Positions 1 to 7,270 of a stretch of DNA of 9,750 nucleotides are shown piece after piece; the stretch's first letter is position 1; each line of letters starts with the position of its first letter. The stretch spans positions 1 through 9,750 of the forward strand of contig JANXXV010000780.1 in NCBI GenBank assembly GCA_025350445.1, given 5' to 3'. The notes beneath the pieces were generated by a model. That model searched no databases. It was not told the origin of the DNA and worked only from the letters and a program-made list of their open reading frames with translations. The stretch is from Bryobacteraceae bacterium (lineage in GTDB: Bacteria > Acidobacteriota > Terriglobia > Bryobacterales > Bryobacteraceae). The position numbers were made by a program, and so were the translations under genes.

Positions 1-625
1 CGGCCATCGCCGCGGCTTCCACACTATGTGTCGCCATCAAAATGGCGGTGCGCTGCTCGCCGGCAATCCGCCGCAGCAAGTCCAGGATCATATCGCCTGT
101 AGCCGTGTCCAGATTACCCGTAGGTTCATCGGCAAGCAGCAGCGCAGGCGAATTTACCAGCGCCCGCGCGATGGCCACGCGCTGCATCTGCCCGCCCGAA
201 AGCTGATAAGGCATGCGAGCCGCGTAGGGTTCCATTTCAACCCAACGCAAACGTTCCAATGCACTCTCGCGCACTCCGGACTTGCCCGCTAGCATCAATG
301 GCAGTTCCACATTCTCAACCACCGACAGCGTATGCAACAACTGGAACGATTGAAAAATAAAGCCCACTTTGTTACAGCGAATCCGCGTAAGCTCAGCGTC
401 ACTCAACGAAGAAGTAACCACGCCATCCAGCGTCAAGGTCCCCGACGAAGGAAAATCCATCGCTCCCGCTAAATTCAGCAGCGTAGACTTCCCGCACCCG
501 CTGCGCCCCACCAGCGCCACAAACGTACTCCGTCCGACTTCAAGAGAAACATCACGCAGCGCGGGCACCGGAGCCCCGTCAGTAATGTAATTCTTGCTGA
601 CGTGCTCCAGGGAAAGAATACTCAT
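1..625 (-). CDS. ABC transporter ATP-binding protein, LolD/MacB/FtsE-like (C-terminus cut by window edge)
   Basis: I translated 208 residues directly from the minus strand; the gene leaves the window at base 1. All ABC ATPase motifs are present: Walker A GRSGCGKST (residues 40-48), Q-loop Gln92, signature LSGGQMQR (142-149), Walker B LLLADEP with Asp166 and Glu167, D-loop GNLD, and H-loop His200. The N-terminus MSILSLEHVSKNY and the short spacing between motifs match the COG1136 group (LolD, MacB ATPase domain, SalX), whose members drive lipoprotein release, macrolide or peptide export, or FtsE/FtsX-type signalling. The ATP-binding subunit acts on the cytoplasmic face and should pair with a FtsX/MacB-type permease, probably encoded beyond the left edge. 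The ATG at 625 fits the family N-terminus. A GGAG lies only 2 bases upstream and an in-frame GTG sits immediately before, so the start is not certain. The substrate cannot be told from the ATPase. Confidence 0.93.
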   Translation of the reverse strand, partial: MSILSLEHVSKNYITDGAPVPALRDVSLEVGRSTFVALVGRSGCGKSTLLNLAGAMDFPSSGTLTLDGVVTSSLSDAELTRIRCNKVGFIFQSFQLLHTLSVVENVELPLMLAGKSGVRESALERLRWVEMEPYAARMPYQLSGGQMQRVAIARALVNSPALLLADEPTGNLDTATGDMILDLLRRIAGEQRTAILMATHSVEAAAMA

Positions 626-1042
626 CACTCCATTAGATGCCAACCAGGTAATTGCCGGCGGACTTTCAATTCGCGAAACCCGGCAGGCAGATCCGCGTGC
701 CTCGGCGTGGATCGACGGCTAAAAATGGGATCTCCGGCATAACACTGCGGATCACGGACGTTCTGAATACCCAGTCCAAAAAACTGAAAACTTGATTTCC
801 CCTATATTCAGCCGCTTAACAAAAATTCCCGTGCTCCGCCTCACGCGCAAACTATCTTGAACGCAGAAAGACAGTCCTAAAAAGACTACAAACGATGACA
901 TTCACATCCCACGCCAAGTGCGCCGGACCGCTGACTGGAGCCGGGAAAGCTCGCCACCCTAATTGGCTCTGTTTCGCAATCCGCCAGCGCGGCGGTCCAA
1001 ACGAACGAAAGGTTTCCGAAGTGTGGCTCCACCAGCAATGTC
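626..1042. other. Gene-free interval with nested inverted repeat
   Basis: No convincing coding sequence lies here. Short open frames exist on both strands across 852-1194, but they have no ribosome-binding site and their composition does not look like protein. I found no strong promoter for the ABC gene. The clearest structure is a nested inverted repeat at 925-998, listed separately. The AT-rich part (about 780-850) probably holds regulatory DNA for the ABC gene, but no hexamer pair stands out. Confidence 0.6.
925..998. repeat. Nested inverted repeat / possible structured element
   Basis: GGACCGC (925-931) is the exact reverse complement of GCGGTCC (992-998). Inside it, CTGG (935-938) can pair with CCAG (984-987), and GAGCC (938-942) with GGCTC (965-969), sharing one base at the junction. 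The three short stems stack into one long irregular hairpin of about 74 bases. A competing local hairpin, CCGCC/GGCGG, sits at 981-995. It begins about 45 bases after the stop of the 641-residue gene, so in the minus-strand transcript it could stabilise or end the message. No U-run follows, so it is not a classical intrinsic terminator. A dispersed genomic repeat is the other reading. Confidence 0.4.
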
Positions 1043-2968
1043 TCAACGTCCGCCGATCCGCTCCAAGGCGTTTGTGCTCGCCAGATCCAAATCCGTCCCC
1101 AGAAAGTCCTTCAGCAAAGCTTCCACCTGATCGCGAAACACCGGCTCGGAACCCACCAGCGCCAGGAAATCCGCACCAGCCAACCGGATCATGAAATCGA
1201 TTTCCCGGTTCCCCATCATAGTTGCCACGGCATCCGCTAGATCGCCAACCGCGCGCCGTTCCAGAACAAACCCTGGCAGCACGTCCGCCGCTGAATATCG
1301 CAAGAACTTAGCCAGCCGGTCACGATTTGACGCGTTCCCGGCAATCTCCACCAGATCCGCCCGCCGCAGGAAGCGATGAAATGTACCAACGAACCCACCG
1401 ATTGATCCAAAGAAACGGCTTAGCGCCCCCGCTTGAATCACCAACGGACCCATTCCCGAATGGTCCAATCGCCCATACCACCTATATAAGGAGGTCCACG
1501 CAGACAGCACCACCTCTGTGGACTCTATCCCAAAGACCACGCCCGCCAGAAATCGATGCAAACCTTCGTCGGCATATTCCGCCAACTGCATTTCAGCGAA
1601 CTTGCAAAATTCAACACGGGTGCGATCATCGGCGCCAGCCCAATTTTGCGAAACGAACCCCGCCGGCATCCGCCCCTCTTTTGCGATCCCGTCCATTCCC
1701 CACTGGCTTGTGGAGAACAGGCCATTCTCCAGGAAGAATACGCCCAACTGCTCCAATCGGTCCGCTGGCAAATCGGCGCGTTGCAGAATCGCCTGATACA
1801 CGGTCCGCTCGCCGCGCGCGGTCCGCGCCAACCGTACTCCGTCGTCCGGCGGGCACCCGTAACAAAGCACGAAGCAGGCAAACTTCCTCACATTGGAATC
1901 CGCGGTACTCTCCGCAATTTCAAACAACACATCACGCAGCGCAGGAATCGGTTTCCGCCGTATCTCAATCTCGCGCAGCAATCGCAATTGATCGTCCGCC
2001 GAAGCCCCGCGAAGCACCTCGCGCACCGGTCCCAACGCGCCAAGCTTCGCGAGCTTCGATCCCGCCGCGAACCGTTGCAGCGGATCGCCACTCAGCGTAG
2101 CGGCGGTAAGCCGGTCCACATCGCCCGCAATCAGTGCCGCGCTAAACGCCACATCCGGATTGTCCGAAAGCAGCGCATCGGAAGGAACCTCCGCGGAATC
2201 GTCCCCCAGCATCACGCGGCGAACCGCGGCCTGCGCAACTAACGGCGACCGCCGCAACGCGTCCAACAAGGCCCGGCGGTCTTCCAGTTCGCAAGGCCCA
2301 TAGATCGCCCGCCAACTGGTTACCGCCAGAGCCGCTTCCACCCGCACTGCCTCCTGGCCGCTAAGAGCAAGGCTCGAAACCTCGCGATACACTTGCCAGT
2401 CGTCCAGCAGAAACCGTGTCACTAATGCCAAGGAACGCGTTTCATCGAACGGCGTCACACGCTGAATCGCAATCGCCGCGCCAAGCTTCTCATCGCGGTT
2501 CATCGGGCCCGAAATCGAATATGCCGCCGGCTTCGACAATGCCTCCAGCCGCTCCTCCGGCCAAGGCAATTGCGCCATCAGCTCCTCTTGCAGATCTCCG
2601 CTCCAGTGCTGTTGATAGAGGACGCTCTCCAGAAATCTAACCTGATCCACGTGCTGCTGCATCGTCACCGCGTGCCGTTGATAGATCTGAGTGAAGTTGT
2701 CGATCTGTTCCGGATCAAGCTCGCGCAGCATCTTCGGAATAGTGAACCGGTCAGTCCCCGCATCCTTGAGCATGCGTGCCGCGCCGTATAGCCGGTCGTC
2801 CACCACTGCCGAGCCGCAGCGCCGGCAGAACTTTCCAGCCGGAGTCCACTTGGCACACCAGAAGCAGCGGACTTCCCGCCGCACCGCCTGGCCGCAACCG
2901 GTGCAAAGGTCGCCCGCCTTCCAGTCGAGCGGCTGTGGCTGGCCGCAAGCTTCGCAGATGGCGCGCAT
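1043..2968 (-). CDS. Double-zinc-ribbon protein with long helical-repeat region (unknown function)
   Basis: This is a 641-residue protein I do not recognise as a named family. The N-terminus holds two zinc ribbons: Cys5/Cys8/Cys22/Cys25 and Cys35/Cys38/Cys48/Cys51. A helical segment (about 58-100) with the pattern IPKMLRELDPEQ follows. The remaining 500 or so residues are almost all predicted helix, rich in Leu, Ala and Arg; stretches such as 290-375 have the helix-turn-helix rhythm of HEAT-like solenoids. There is no signal peptide or clear membrane span, so it should be cytoplasmic. The ATG lies 3 bases after the stop of the upstream gene, with a GAGG about 7 bases before it inside that gene's end, which suggests translational coupling. 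Residues 1-98 are clearly related to the C-terminal half of that upstream gene. A scaffold or adaptor role is plausible for ribbons plus solenoid, but this is inference. Confidence 0.9.
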   Translation of the reverse strand: MRAICEACGQPQPLDWKAGDLCTGCGQAVRREVRCFWCAKWTPAGKFCRRCGSAVVDDRLYGAARMLKDAGTDRFTIPKMLRELDPEQIDNFTQIYQRHAVTMQQHVDQVRFLESVLYQQHWSGDLQEELMAQLPWPEERLEALSKPAAYSISGPMNRDEKLGAAIAIQRVTPFDETRSLALVTRFLLDDWQVYREVSSLALSGQEAVRVEAALAVTSWRAIYGPCELEDRRALLDALRRSPLVAQAAVRRVMLGDDSAEVPSDALLSDNPDVAFSAALIAGDVDRLTAATLSGDPLQRFAAGSKLAKLGALGPVREVLRGASADDQLRLLREIEIRRKPIPALRDVLFEIAESTADSNVRKFACFVLCYGCPPDDGVRLARTARGERTVYQAILQRADLPADRLEQLGVFFLENGLFSTSQWGMDGIAKEGRMPAGFVSQNWAGADDRTRVEFCKFAEMQLAEYADEGLHRFLAGVVFGIESTEVVLSAWTSLYRWYGRLDHSGMGPLVIQAGALSRFFGSIGGFVGTFHRFLRRADLVEIAGNASNRDRLAKFLRYSAADVLPGFVLERRAVGDLADAVATMMGNREIDFMIRLAGADFLALVGSEPVFRDQVEALLKDFLGTDLDLASTNALERIGGR

Positions 2969-2971
2969 CGA

Positions 2972-3532
2972 TTAGCCTCGCTGCTTCCGCACCCGGCCCC
3001 AGAGAGCGTCCTTCTCGCCCGCGTCCATGGATCTCAGCCGTTTTGGAATGTCGTCTTTCGAAAGCCCCTCCCGCCGCAACAGAATCCCGAGATCCAGCTC
3101 AGCCGTCGGCAGGAACTCCGCTCCACACGATCTGCAAAACTTCCCGGGTCCACTGGCAGAACACCAATAGCAGGAAAGAATCGGCTCCGCCTGTCTGCCG
3201 CAAGCCAGACACAGATCGCCGCTCTTGTAGTCCTTCGGTTGCTTTGCCCCGCAATGAACGCAGTGGACAATATCCGCACTTTCCAGAACAACGTTGGCGG
3301 ACGCCGCCGCGCCCTTCACCTCCACAACGCGCCCAGTGGCCCATTGGATTACTTTCGCAGCTGTCTCCGGATCGAGGCCCGCGATAAGTTCCACCAGTGT
3401 GGCCGCATCGCCCACCGTCTGCAGGTCGGCACGCGAGGCGATGCCCGCTTCATTCAACGCCGTCACCTGTGCCGCCGACAATCCCTTCGCCTTCAGGATG
3501 TTCATCTCAAGCGTGCTGAACTCTTGCGCCAT
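2972..3532 (-). CDS. Helix-hairpin-helix plus double-zinc-ribbon protein (unknown function)
   Basis: This 186-residue protein is read from the ATG at 3532. The frame stays open upstream to 3631, but that part overlaps the end of the hydrolase gene. Starting at 3532 leaves a 20-base gap with a GAGGA about 11 bases before the ATG. Residues about 10-66 (KGLSAAQVTALNEAGI followed by LVELIAGLDPETAAKVIQWA) look like one or two helix-hairpin-helix units of the kind used for DNA or protein contacts. Two zinc ribbons follow: Cys91/94/108/111 and Cys121/124/133/136. A basic helical tail has the pattern IPKRLRSMDAGEK. Ribbons plus tail match the N-terminal 98 residues of the next gene, including the 13-residue spacing inside ribbon 1 and the motif GKFCRxCG. 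It has no signal peptide, so is probably cytoplasmic. No enzymatic motif is visible and the function is unknown. Confidence 0.87.
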   Translation of the reverse strand: MAQEFSTLEMNILKAKGLSAAQVTALNEAGIASRADLQTVGDAATLVELIAGLDPETAAKVIQWATGRVVEVKGAAASANVVLESADIVHCVHCGAKQPKDYKSGDLCLACGRQAEPILSCYWCSASGPGKFCRSCGAEFLPTAELDLGILLRREGLSKDDIPKRLRSMDAGEKDALWGRVRKQRG

Positions 3533-3552
3533 CTTTTCGTATGTCCTCGAAT

Positions 3553-4751
3553 CTATTGTGCCGCAGCGCAGTGCATCTCCATGCTCATCGCCCAGCGGCG
3601 CTCGAAACCTTTCCAGTACGTGGCCGGCCACACGCCATCGCGCGACTTCTCCACCGGCACATGAATGTAGCTGCGCCTGCTTTCATCGCCCTTCATGTAC
3701 AGGTCCGGAAACGCCGTAATGAAGTGCTGGTTAATTGCTCCGATCCGATCCTTCCGCCACACCGGCTCGTCAAAAAACTCACGGGTCGTCATATCCGCCG
3801 GCGCTTCAACCGGAGGCGGGTTGCCGCCCACATTGTGGTTCGCATTCTGATACACCAGCATGCAGCGCTCGGAATGCACCGCGTAGTGATCTCCCACCAC
3901 AAAGAGCGAGGGAATCCGTATGCCCGCCAGCCCCTGTGCGTCCCGGTTGTTGTTCGGCGGTTGTGCGCCCGAAGGCGAAATCGCAACAAACGCCTTCAAA
4001 TTCGCACGTCGTCGTGCTTCGAATTTCGGGTTCCCCGCGGTCAGCGGCTCCATGTAACCGCCCGGCACCATCTTCGACGCTCCGCCCTGTGCTCTGTAAC
4101 CCGCGCCTGCGCTGGCCAGGGCTCCGTAGCCACCCATCGAGTACCCGACAATCGCTCCTCTCGATGTATCCACCAGCCCGAACAGAAAATCTCCGGACGC
4201 GCCGGCCTTCGCGCTCAACGCGTCAATCGTGAATAGCTGATCGTTCGATCTGTTCAGCAACGTACTGGCAAAGCCTTTCACATCGCCAAACACCGAGTCC
4301 GTGTGATTGATGGCGGCAACCACGTAACCCTTCGATGCAAGGTTCTTGCGTCAAATACGACAGAAACGTCCGCGACCCCGGATAACCGTGAGACACTACC
4401 ACCAGCGGGAATCGCTCACCCGTCGCCGGAGCCGCGGGAGCCGCATCCCGCAAAGCCTTGCCCGGCAGTTGAAACGTCTTCGGCGCACTAGCGGGAATCC
4501 GGTCCGGCCTCCCTGCCATTGGCCTCGTATAGACGGTGTGTTCTTTCGCGCCTTCAGAAATCACCGCCGGATACCAGACCTCCACCTTGAGCGGGCGGTC
4601 ATACAACGGTGCCTGCCCCGCCTCCTTGTTGAAGTTCAGGATGTCGGCTTGCCCGGATTCACCAGGTCCACCGTGCCGCGCCAGTTATTTCAGCGTCCAC
4701 CGCCGGGACGCTGAAGTACACCTGCATCGGCGCCAGGACGATAAGCCGCAT
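3553..4751 (-). pseudogene. Secreted alpha/beta hydrolase (dienelactone hydrolase / PAF-acetylhydrolase-like), frame broken
   Basis: The product would be an exported serine hydrolase of about 390 residues. The gene starts at the ATG at 4751 with an AAGGA just upstream that overlaps the PQQ-dehydrogenase stop. It opens with a hydrophobic leader, MRLIVLAPMQVYFSVPAVDA. The reading then breaks three times: near 4686, where the frame must shift to continue as WRGTVDLVNPG; near 4653, where a one-base loss in a G-run is needed to continue as QADILNF and then YDRPLKVEVWYPAV; and near 4343-4350, where the frame must shift from SYLTQ to NLASKGYVVAAINHTDS. The catalytic parts survive: oxyanion-type VVVSHGYPGSR, nucleophile elbow GYSMGG, the acid in VVGDHYAV, and the histidine in NANHNVGGN. 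The last 257 residues form one intact frame to the TAG at 3553. It could be a true pseudogene or a poorly sequenced gene; the flanking genes are intact, which favours real decay. Confidence 0.8.
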
Positions 4752-4759
4752 CGGAATCC

Positions 4760-6355
4760 TTACTTCGTGATGGTGATCTTCGGCAACGGCACAGACTGCA
4801 TCGGTTCAAACAACCCGAATGAGAAGATAGCCGACGCCGACGCGATGGCCACATACTGCCTGCCATCCACTTCATATGTAATCGGCGAAGCAGTCAGCGA
4901 TTCGCCCATATTGAAATGCCACAGATGCTTCCCTGTCTTCGCATCCAGCGCCAGCAGATGGCCATCGTCATCGCCGCTGAACAGCACGCCGCTAGCTGTG
5001 GAAACCGTGCCCGTCCACATCCGCCCGCCGCCCGTCATCGGATACTCCCAAACGCGTTTCGCGGTCTTTGGATCGATGGCGCGCAGAATCACCTGGCCGC
5101 CATCCTCAGTCGCGCCGCCGCCGGAAAAGTTCTTCATCGGAACCGGCTCCTGCGACGAACTACTGAAATTGCCGCACTGCTCCAGCGTCAGAATATACAA
5201 CAGCCCCGTGCCTGGGTTGTAGCTTTGCCCCATCCAATTCGTCGCGCCCTTCACACTGGGACAAACCCACTTGCCATCGGGCGTCGGGTCCATGTCCGGA
5301 ATCGGAACCGGCACGCCCTTGTCGTCGATCCCGCTGGCCCAGGTAACCTTGTCGATTAACTTCGTCGCACGCAGAAACTCACCCGTATTCCGGTCCAGAA
5401 CATAGAAGAAGCCGTTCCGGTTCGCATGCAGCACCACTTTGCGCATCTTGCCGCGGAACTCCATATCGATCAGCACCGGCCAGCTTTGCGCATCCCAGTC
5501 ATGCGTGTCGTGAGGCGTGAACTGGAAATGCCACTTCCAATTCCCGGTCTCCAGATCCAGCGCCACCAGCGAGCACGTGTAAAGGTTATCGCCCGAGCGC
5601 GCTTTCCCGGTGAAATCCGGCCACGGATTTCCAGTGGTCCAATACAGCGTGTTCGTCTCCGGATCAAACGTGCCTGATAGCCACGTTGCGCCGCCGCCCC
5701 AATCCACCAGATCGCCCCAGCTCTCGGCACCCTTCTCGCCCTTCGCGGGAACGGTGTAGGTCCGCCAGATCTCTTCGCCAGTCGCGGCGGAGAGCGCTGC
5801 TACGAACCCGCGCATTCCGCTGTCGCCGCCGGCGCTGCCGACAATCACTTTGTCTTTCACGATAAGCGGCGCCGAAGTAGAGGTGGTTCCTTTGTTGGCA
5901 TCGGCGAAATTCTTGCTGAAGATCAACGCCCCGCTCTGCCGGTCGAGTGCCGTCAGGTAATTGTCGTTTGTAGTGAAGTACACGCGGTCGCCAAGAATCG
6001 CCGATCCGCGATTGACCCCCTGGCCCTTCGCCCGCGTGTCCAGATACTGCCAGATCAATCGCCCCGACACCGCGTCAAGCGCATATATCGAATTGGAATT
6101 GGTCACGTACATCACGCCTTTGTAAACCAGAGGCGATGTCCGCAATCCTTTCGCGTTCGGCACATGATAGACCCACTTAGATGCCAGCGAGCCGGCGTTG
6201 TCCACCGTAATCTTCTTCAGCGGACTATAGCGCCATCCTTGATAGTTGCCGGCGTAAGTCAGCCAGTCCGCGGAGGGCCCTTTCGTGATGTCTTCATACC
6301 GCACTTGCGCCGAAGCGCAGAGACAGAACAGGGAGGTAAGTAAAAGAGTTCGCAT
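4760..6355 (-). CDS. PQQ-dependent alcohol dehydrogenase (quinoprotein, methanol/ethanol family)
   Basis: This 531-residue beta-propeller enzyme oxidises an alcohol in the periplasm and passes electrons to a cytochrome c. The frame is open upstream to 6460, but the ATG at 6355 begins a Sec signal peptide (MRTLLLTSLFCLCASA, then Q) and lies 4 bases after the cytochrome stop. Propeller repeats of the form YALDAVSGRLIW recur throughout. Active-site residues by family alignment are Asp178 in GGDSGMRG (usually Glu), Asn243 in TGNPWP, catalytic Asp286 in HDTHDWDA, and Arg313 in NRNGFFYVLDR. Asp288, two residues after the catalytic Asp, matches the lanthanide signature of XoxF-type enzymes. The vicinal Cys pair of classical methanol dehydrogenases is absent: the segment before VNRG reads TRAKGQG. 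There is no fused cytochrome domain, which fits the separate cytochrome gene just upstream. The substrate is not determined. Confidence 0.93.
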   Translation of the reverse strand: MRTLLLTSLFCLCASAQVRYEDITKGPSADWLTYAGNYQGWRYSPLKKITVDNAGSLASKWVYHVPNAKGLRTSPLVYKGVMYVTNSNSIYALDAVSGRLIWQYLDTRAKGQGVNRGSAILGDRVYFTTNDNYLTALDRQSGALIFSKNFADANKGTTSTSAPLIVKDKVIVGSAGGDSGMRGFVAALSAATGEEIWRTYTVPAKGEKGAESWGDLVDWGGGATWLSGTFDPETNTLYWTTGNPWPDFTGKARSGDNLYTCSLVALDLETGNWKWHFQFTPHDTHDWDAQSWPVLIDMEFRGKMRKVVLHANRNGFFYVLDRNTGEFLRATKLIDKVTWASGIDDKGVPVPIPDMDPTPDGKWVCPSVKGATNWMGQSYNPGTGLLYILTLEQCGNFSSSSQEPVPMKNFSGGGATEDGGQVILRAIDPKTAKRVWEYPMTGGGRMWTGTVSTASGVLFSGDDDGHLLALDAKTGKHLWHFNMGESLTASPITYEVDGRQYVAIASASAIFSFGLFEPMQSVPLPKITITK

Positions 6356-6359
6356 TGTA

Positions 6360-7172
6360 TTAGTTTTTGTCCTGCGGGCTATTTCCTTGCGGGCGCGACA
6401 CCTGGTGCGCCAGATACGCAAGCAGATCCCGTAGCTCTGGCTCCGAAAGCCGTTTGCCATAATCCCCCGGCATCGGCGAGCCGTCCTTAAGAGCCAGTTC
6501 CTTCACGTTCATCATGGAGATCATGTGCAGGTCGCCTTTCCGGTCCACCACCTGTATTGAGTAATTGTCGCGATTGCGCGCCACACCCTTCAATACCTGA
6601 CCGTTCTTCATTGTGACCGTTACACCCTCGTTCCCAAGAAATGTCAGGTCCTTCGATGGCTCCACTACAGACTCTTTGATCAGCGCCAGTGGATGGGTGC
6701 CGCCTACATTCGTCAAATCGGGGCCCATGCGTCCGCCGCGCCCCGCAATCGCGTGGCACCCGGAGCACCCCGTCTTCGCACCCCAGAAAATCTGTTCACC
6801 GGCGGCCGCATCGCCCGGGATTGCATTCTCGCTCGCCGGTCCAATCAGCGCGTGCAGAAATGCCACCAACTGCCAGGTCTGATCGTCCGGCAGTTTGGTG
6901 GCCGGCATATCTGCCCCCGGCACGCCGTTACGAATTGCATTGAAAATGTTCTCGTCGGTCAACGGATGCCACAGCGACCGCCGCACCAGATTCGGTCCGC
7001 GGCCCCCACTGCCATCCGGGCCGTGGCAGCCCGCGCAGGATGTCGAGTATAACTTCGAGCCTGCTGTGATGGCTTCCGGATTGCCAATGGAAGGATGTCG
7101 GGATCCACCGAGATATTGCCCATGCTGCGCCGCGACAGGCAGCGCGAGGAAAAGAAGAACTGCAAAACGCAT
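6360..7172 (-). CDS. Periplasmic dihaem cytochrome c, partner of the PQQ dehydrogenase
   Basis: This 270-residue protein starts at the ATG at 7172 with a Sec signal peptide (MRFAVLLFLALPVAA, then Q); the 21 extra residues of the longer frame to 7235 would bury it. Haem site 1 is CAGCH (residues 46-50) with probable axial Met89 in GADMPA. Haem site 2 is CSGCH (136-140) with probable axial Met234 in GSPMPG. Between the second CxxCH and its Met lies a segment of about 90 residues (VTVTMKNGQVLKG... then DLHMISM), the arrangement of the Pirellula/Verrucomicrobium-type haem-binding domain (TIGR02603, named from memory). The dehydrogenase starts 4 bases downstream, so the two are almost certainly co-expressed and this is the likely electron acceptor. 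No Shine-Dalgarno sequence is visible, and a -10-like hexamer ends 7 bases before the ATG, so the message may be leaderless. Confidence 0.93.
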   Translation of the reverse strand: MRFAVLLFLALPVAAQHGQYLGGSRHPSIGNPEAITAGSKLYSTSCAGCHGPDGSGGRGPNLVRRSLWHPLTDENIFNAIRNGVPGADMPATKLPDDQTWQLVAFLHALIGPASENAIPGDAAAGEQIFWGAKTGCSGCHAIAGRGGRMGPDLTNVGGTHPLALIKESVVEPSKDLTFLGNEGVTVTMKNGQVLKGVARNRDNYSIQVVDRKGDLHMISMMNVKELALKDGSPMPGDYGKRLSEPELRDLLAYLAHQVSRPQGNSPQDKN

Positions 7173-7179
7173 AATGCAG

Positions 7180-7209
7180 AGTCTACTACTACTCGGCGCC
7201 TTTTGGAAA
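7180..7209 (-). promoter_or_regulatory. Possible promoter of the cytochrome c - PQQ dehydrogenase operon
   Basis: On the minus strand TTTCCA (7209-7204) and TAGACT (7185-7180) are 18 bases apart. Each matches four of six consensus positions of a housekeeping sigma factor. The -10 ends 7 bases before the cytochrome ATG, which would place the transcript start at or next to the start codon. This fits the lack of a ribosome-binding site. The intergenic region must also serve the divergent aldo/keto reductase, for which I see no convincing hexamers. Confidence 0.25.
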
Positions 7210-7270
7210 TCGGCTCTGACCGCCGGCCTCAACAACGACGCAAAATAGGCTGTGACGGACTACCATTGCA

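Noticed and set aside
852..1194. Short frames on both strands after the ribbon gene
   Set aside because: They overlap the inverted repeat and each other, with no ribosome-binding site and no protein-like pattern.
1327..2242. Long plus-strand open frames (257 and 228 residues) opposite the 641-residue gene
   Set aside because: Arg/Pro/Ser-rich, no domains, no ribosome-binding sites. They are antisense shadows caused by GC-rich codon bias in the real gene.
3533..3631. Longer N-terminus for the helix-hairpin-helix protein
   Set aside because: The extension would overlap the hydrolase coding end out of frame. The ATG at 3532 has an upstream GAGGA and fits the operon spacing.
3541..4236. Plus-strand frames of 231 and 165 residues opposite the hydrolase
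   Set aside because: No recognisable motifs, whereas the minus strand reads clear hydrolase motifs across the same bases.
6356..6460. Longer N-terminus for the PQQ dehydrogenase
   Set aside because: The extra 35 residues are Arg-rich, overlap the cytochrome gene and would mask a clean signal peptide starting at 6355.
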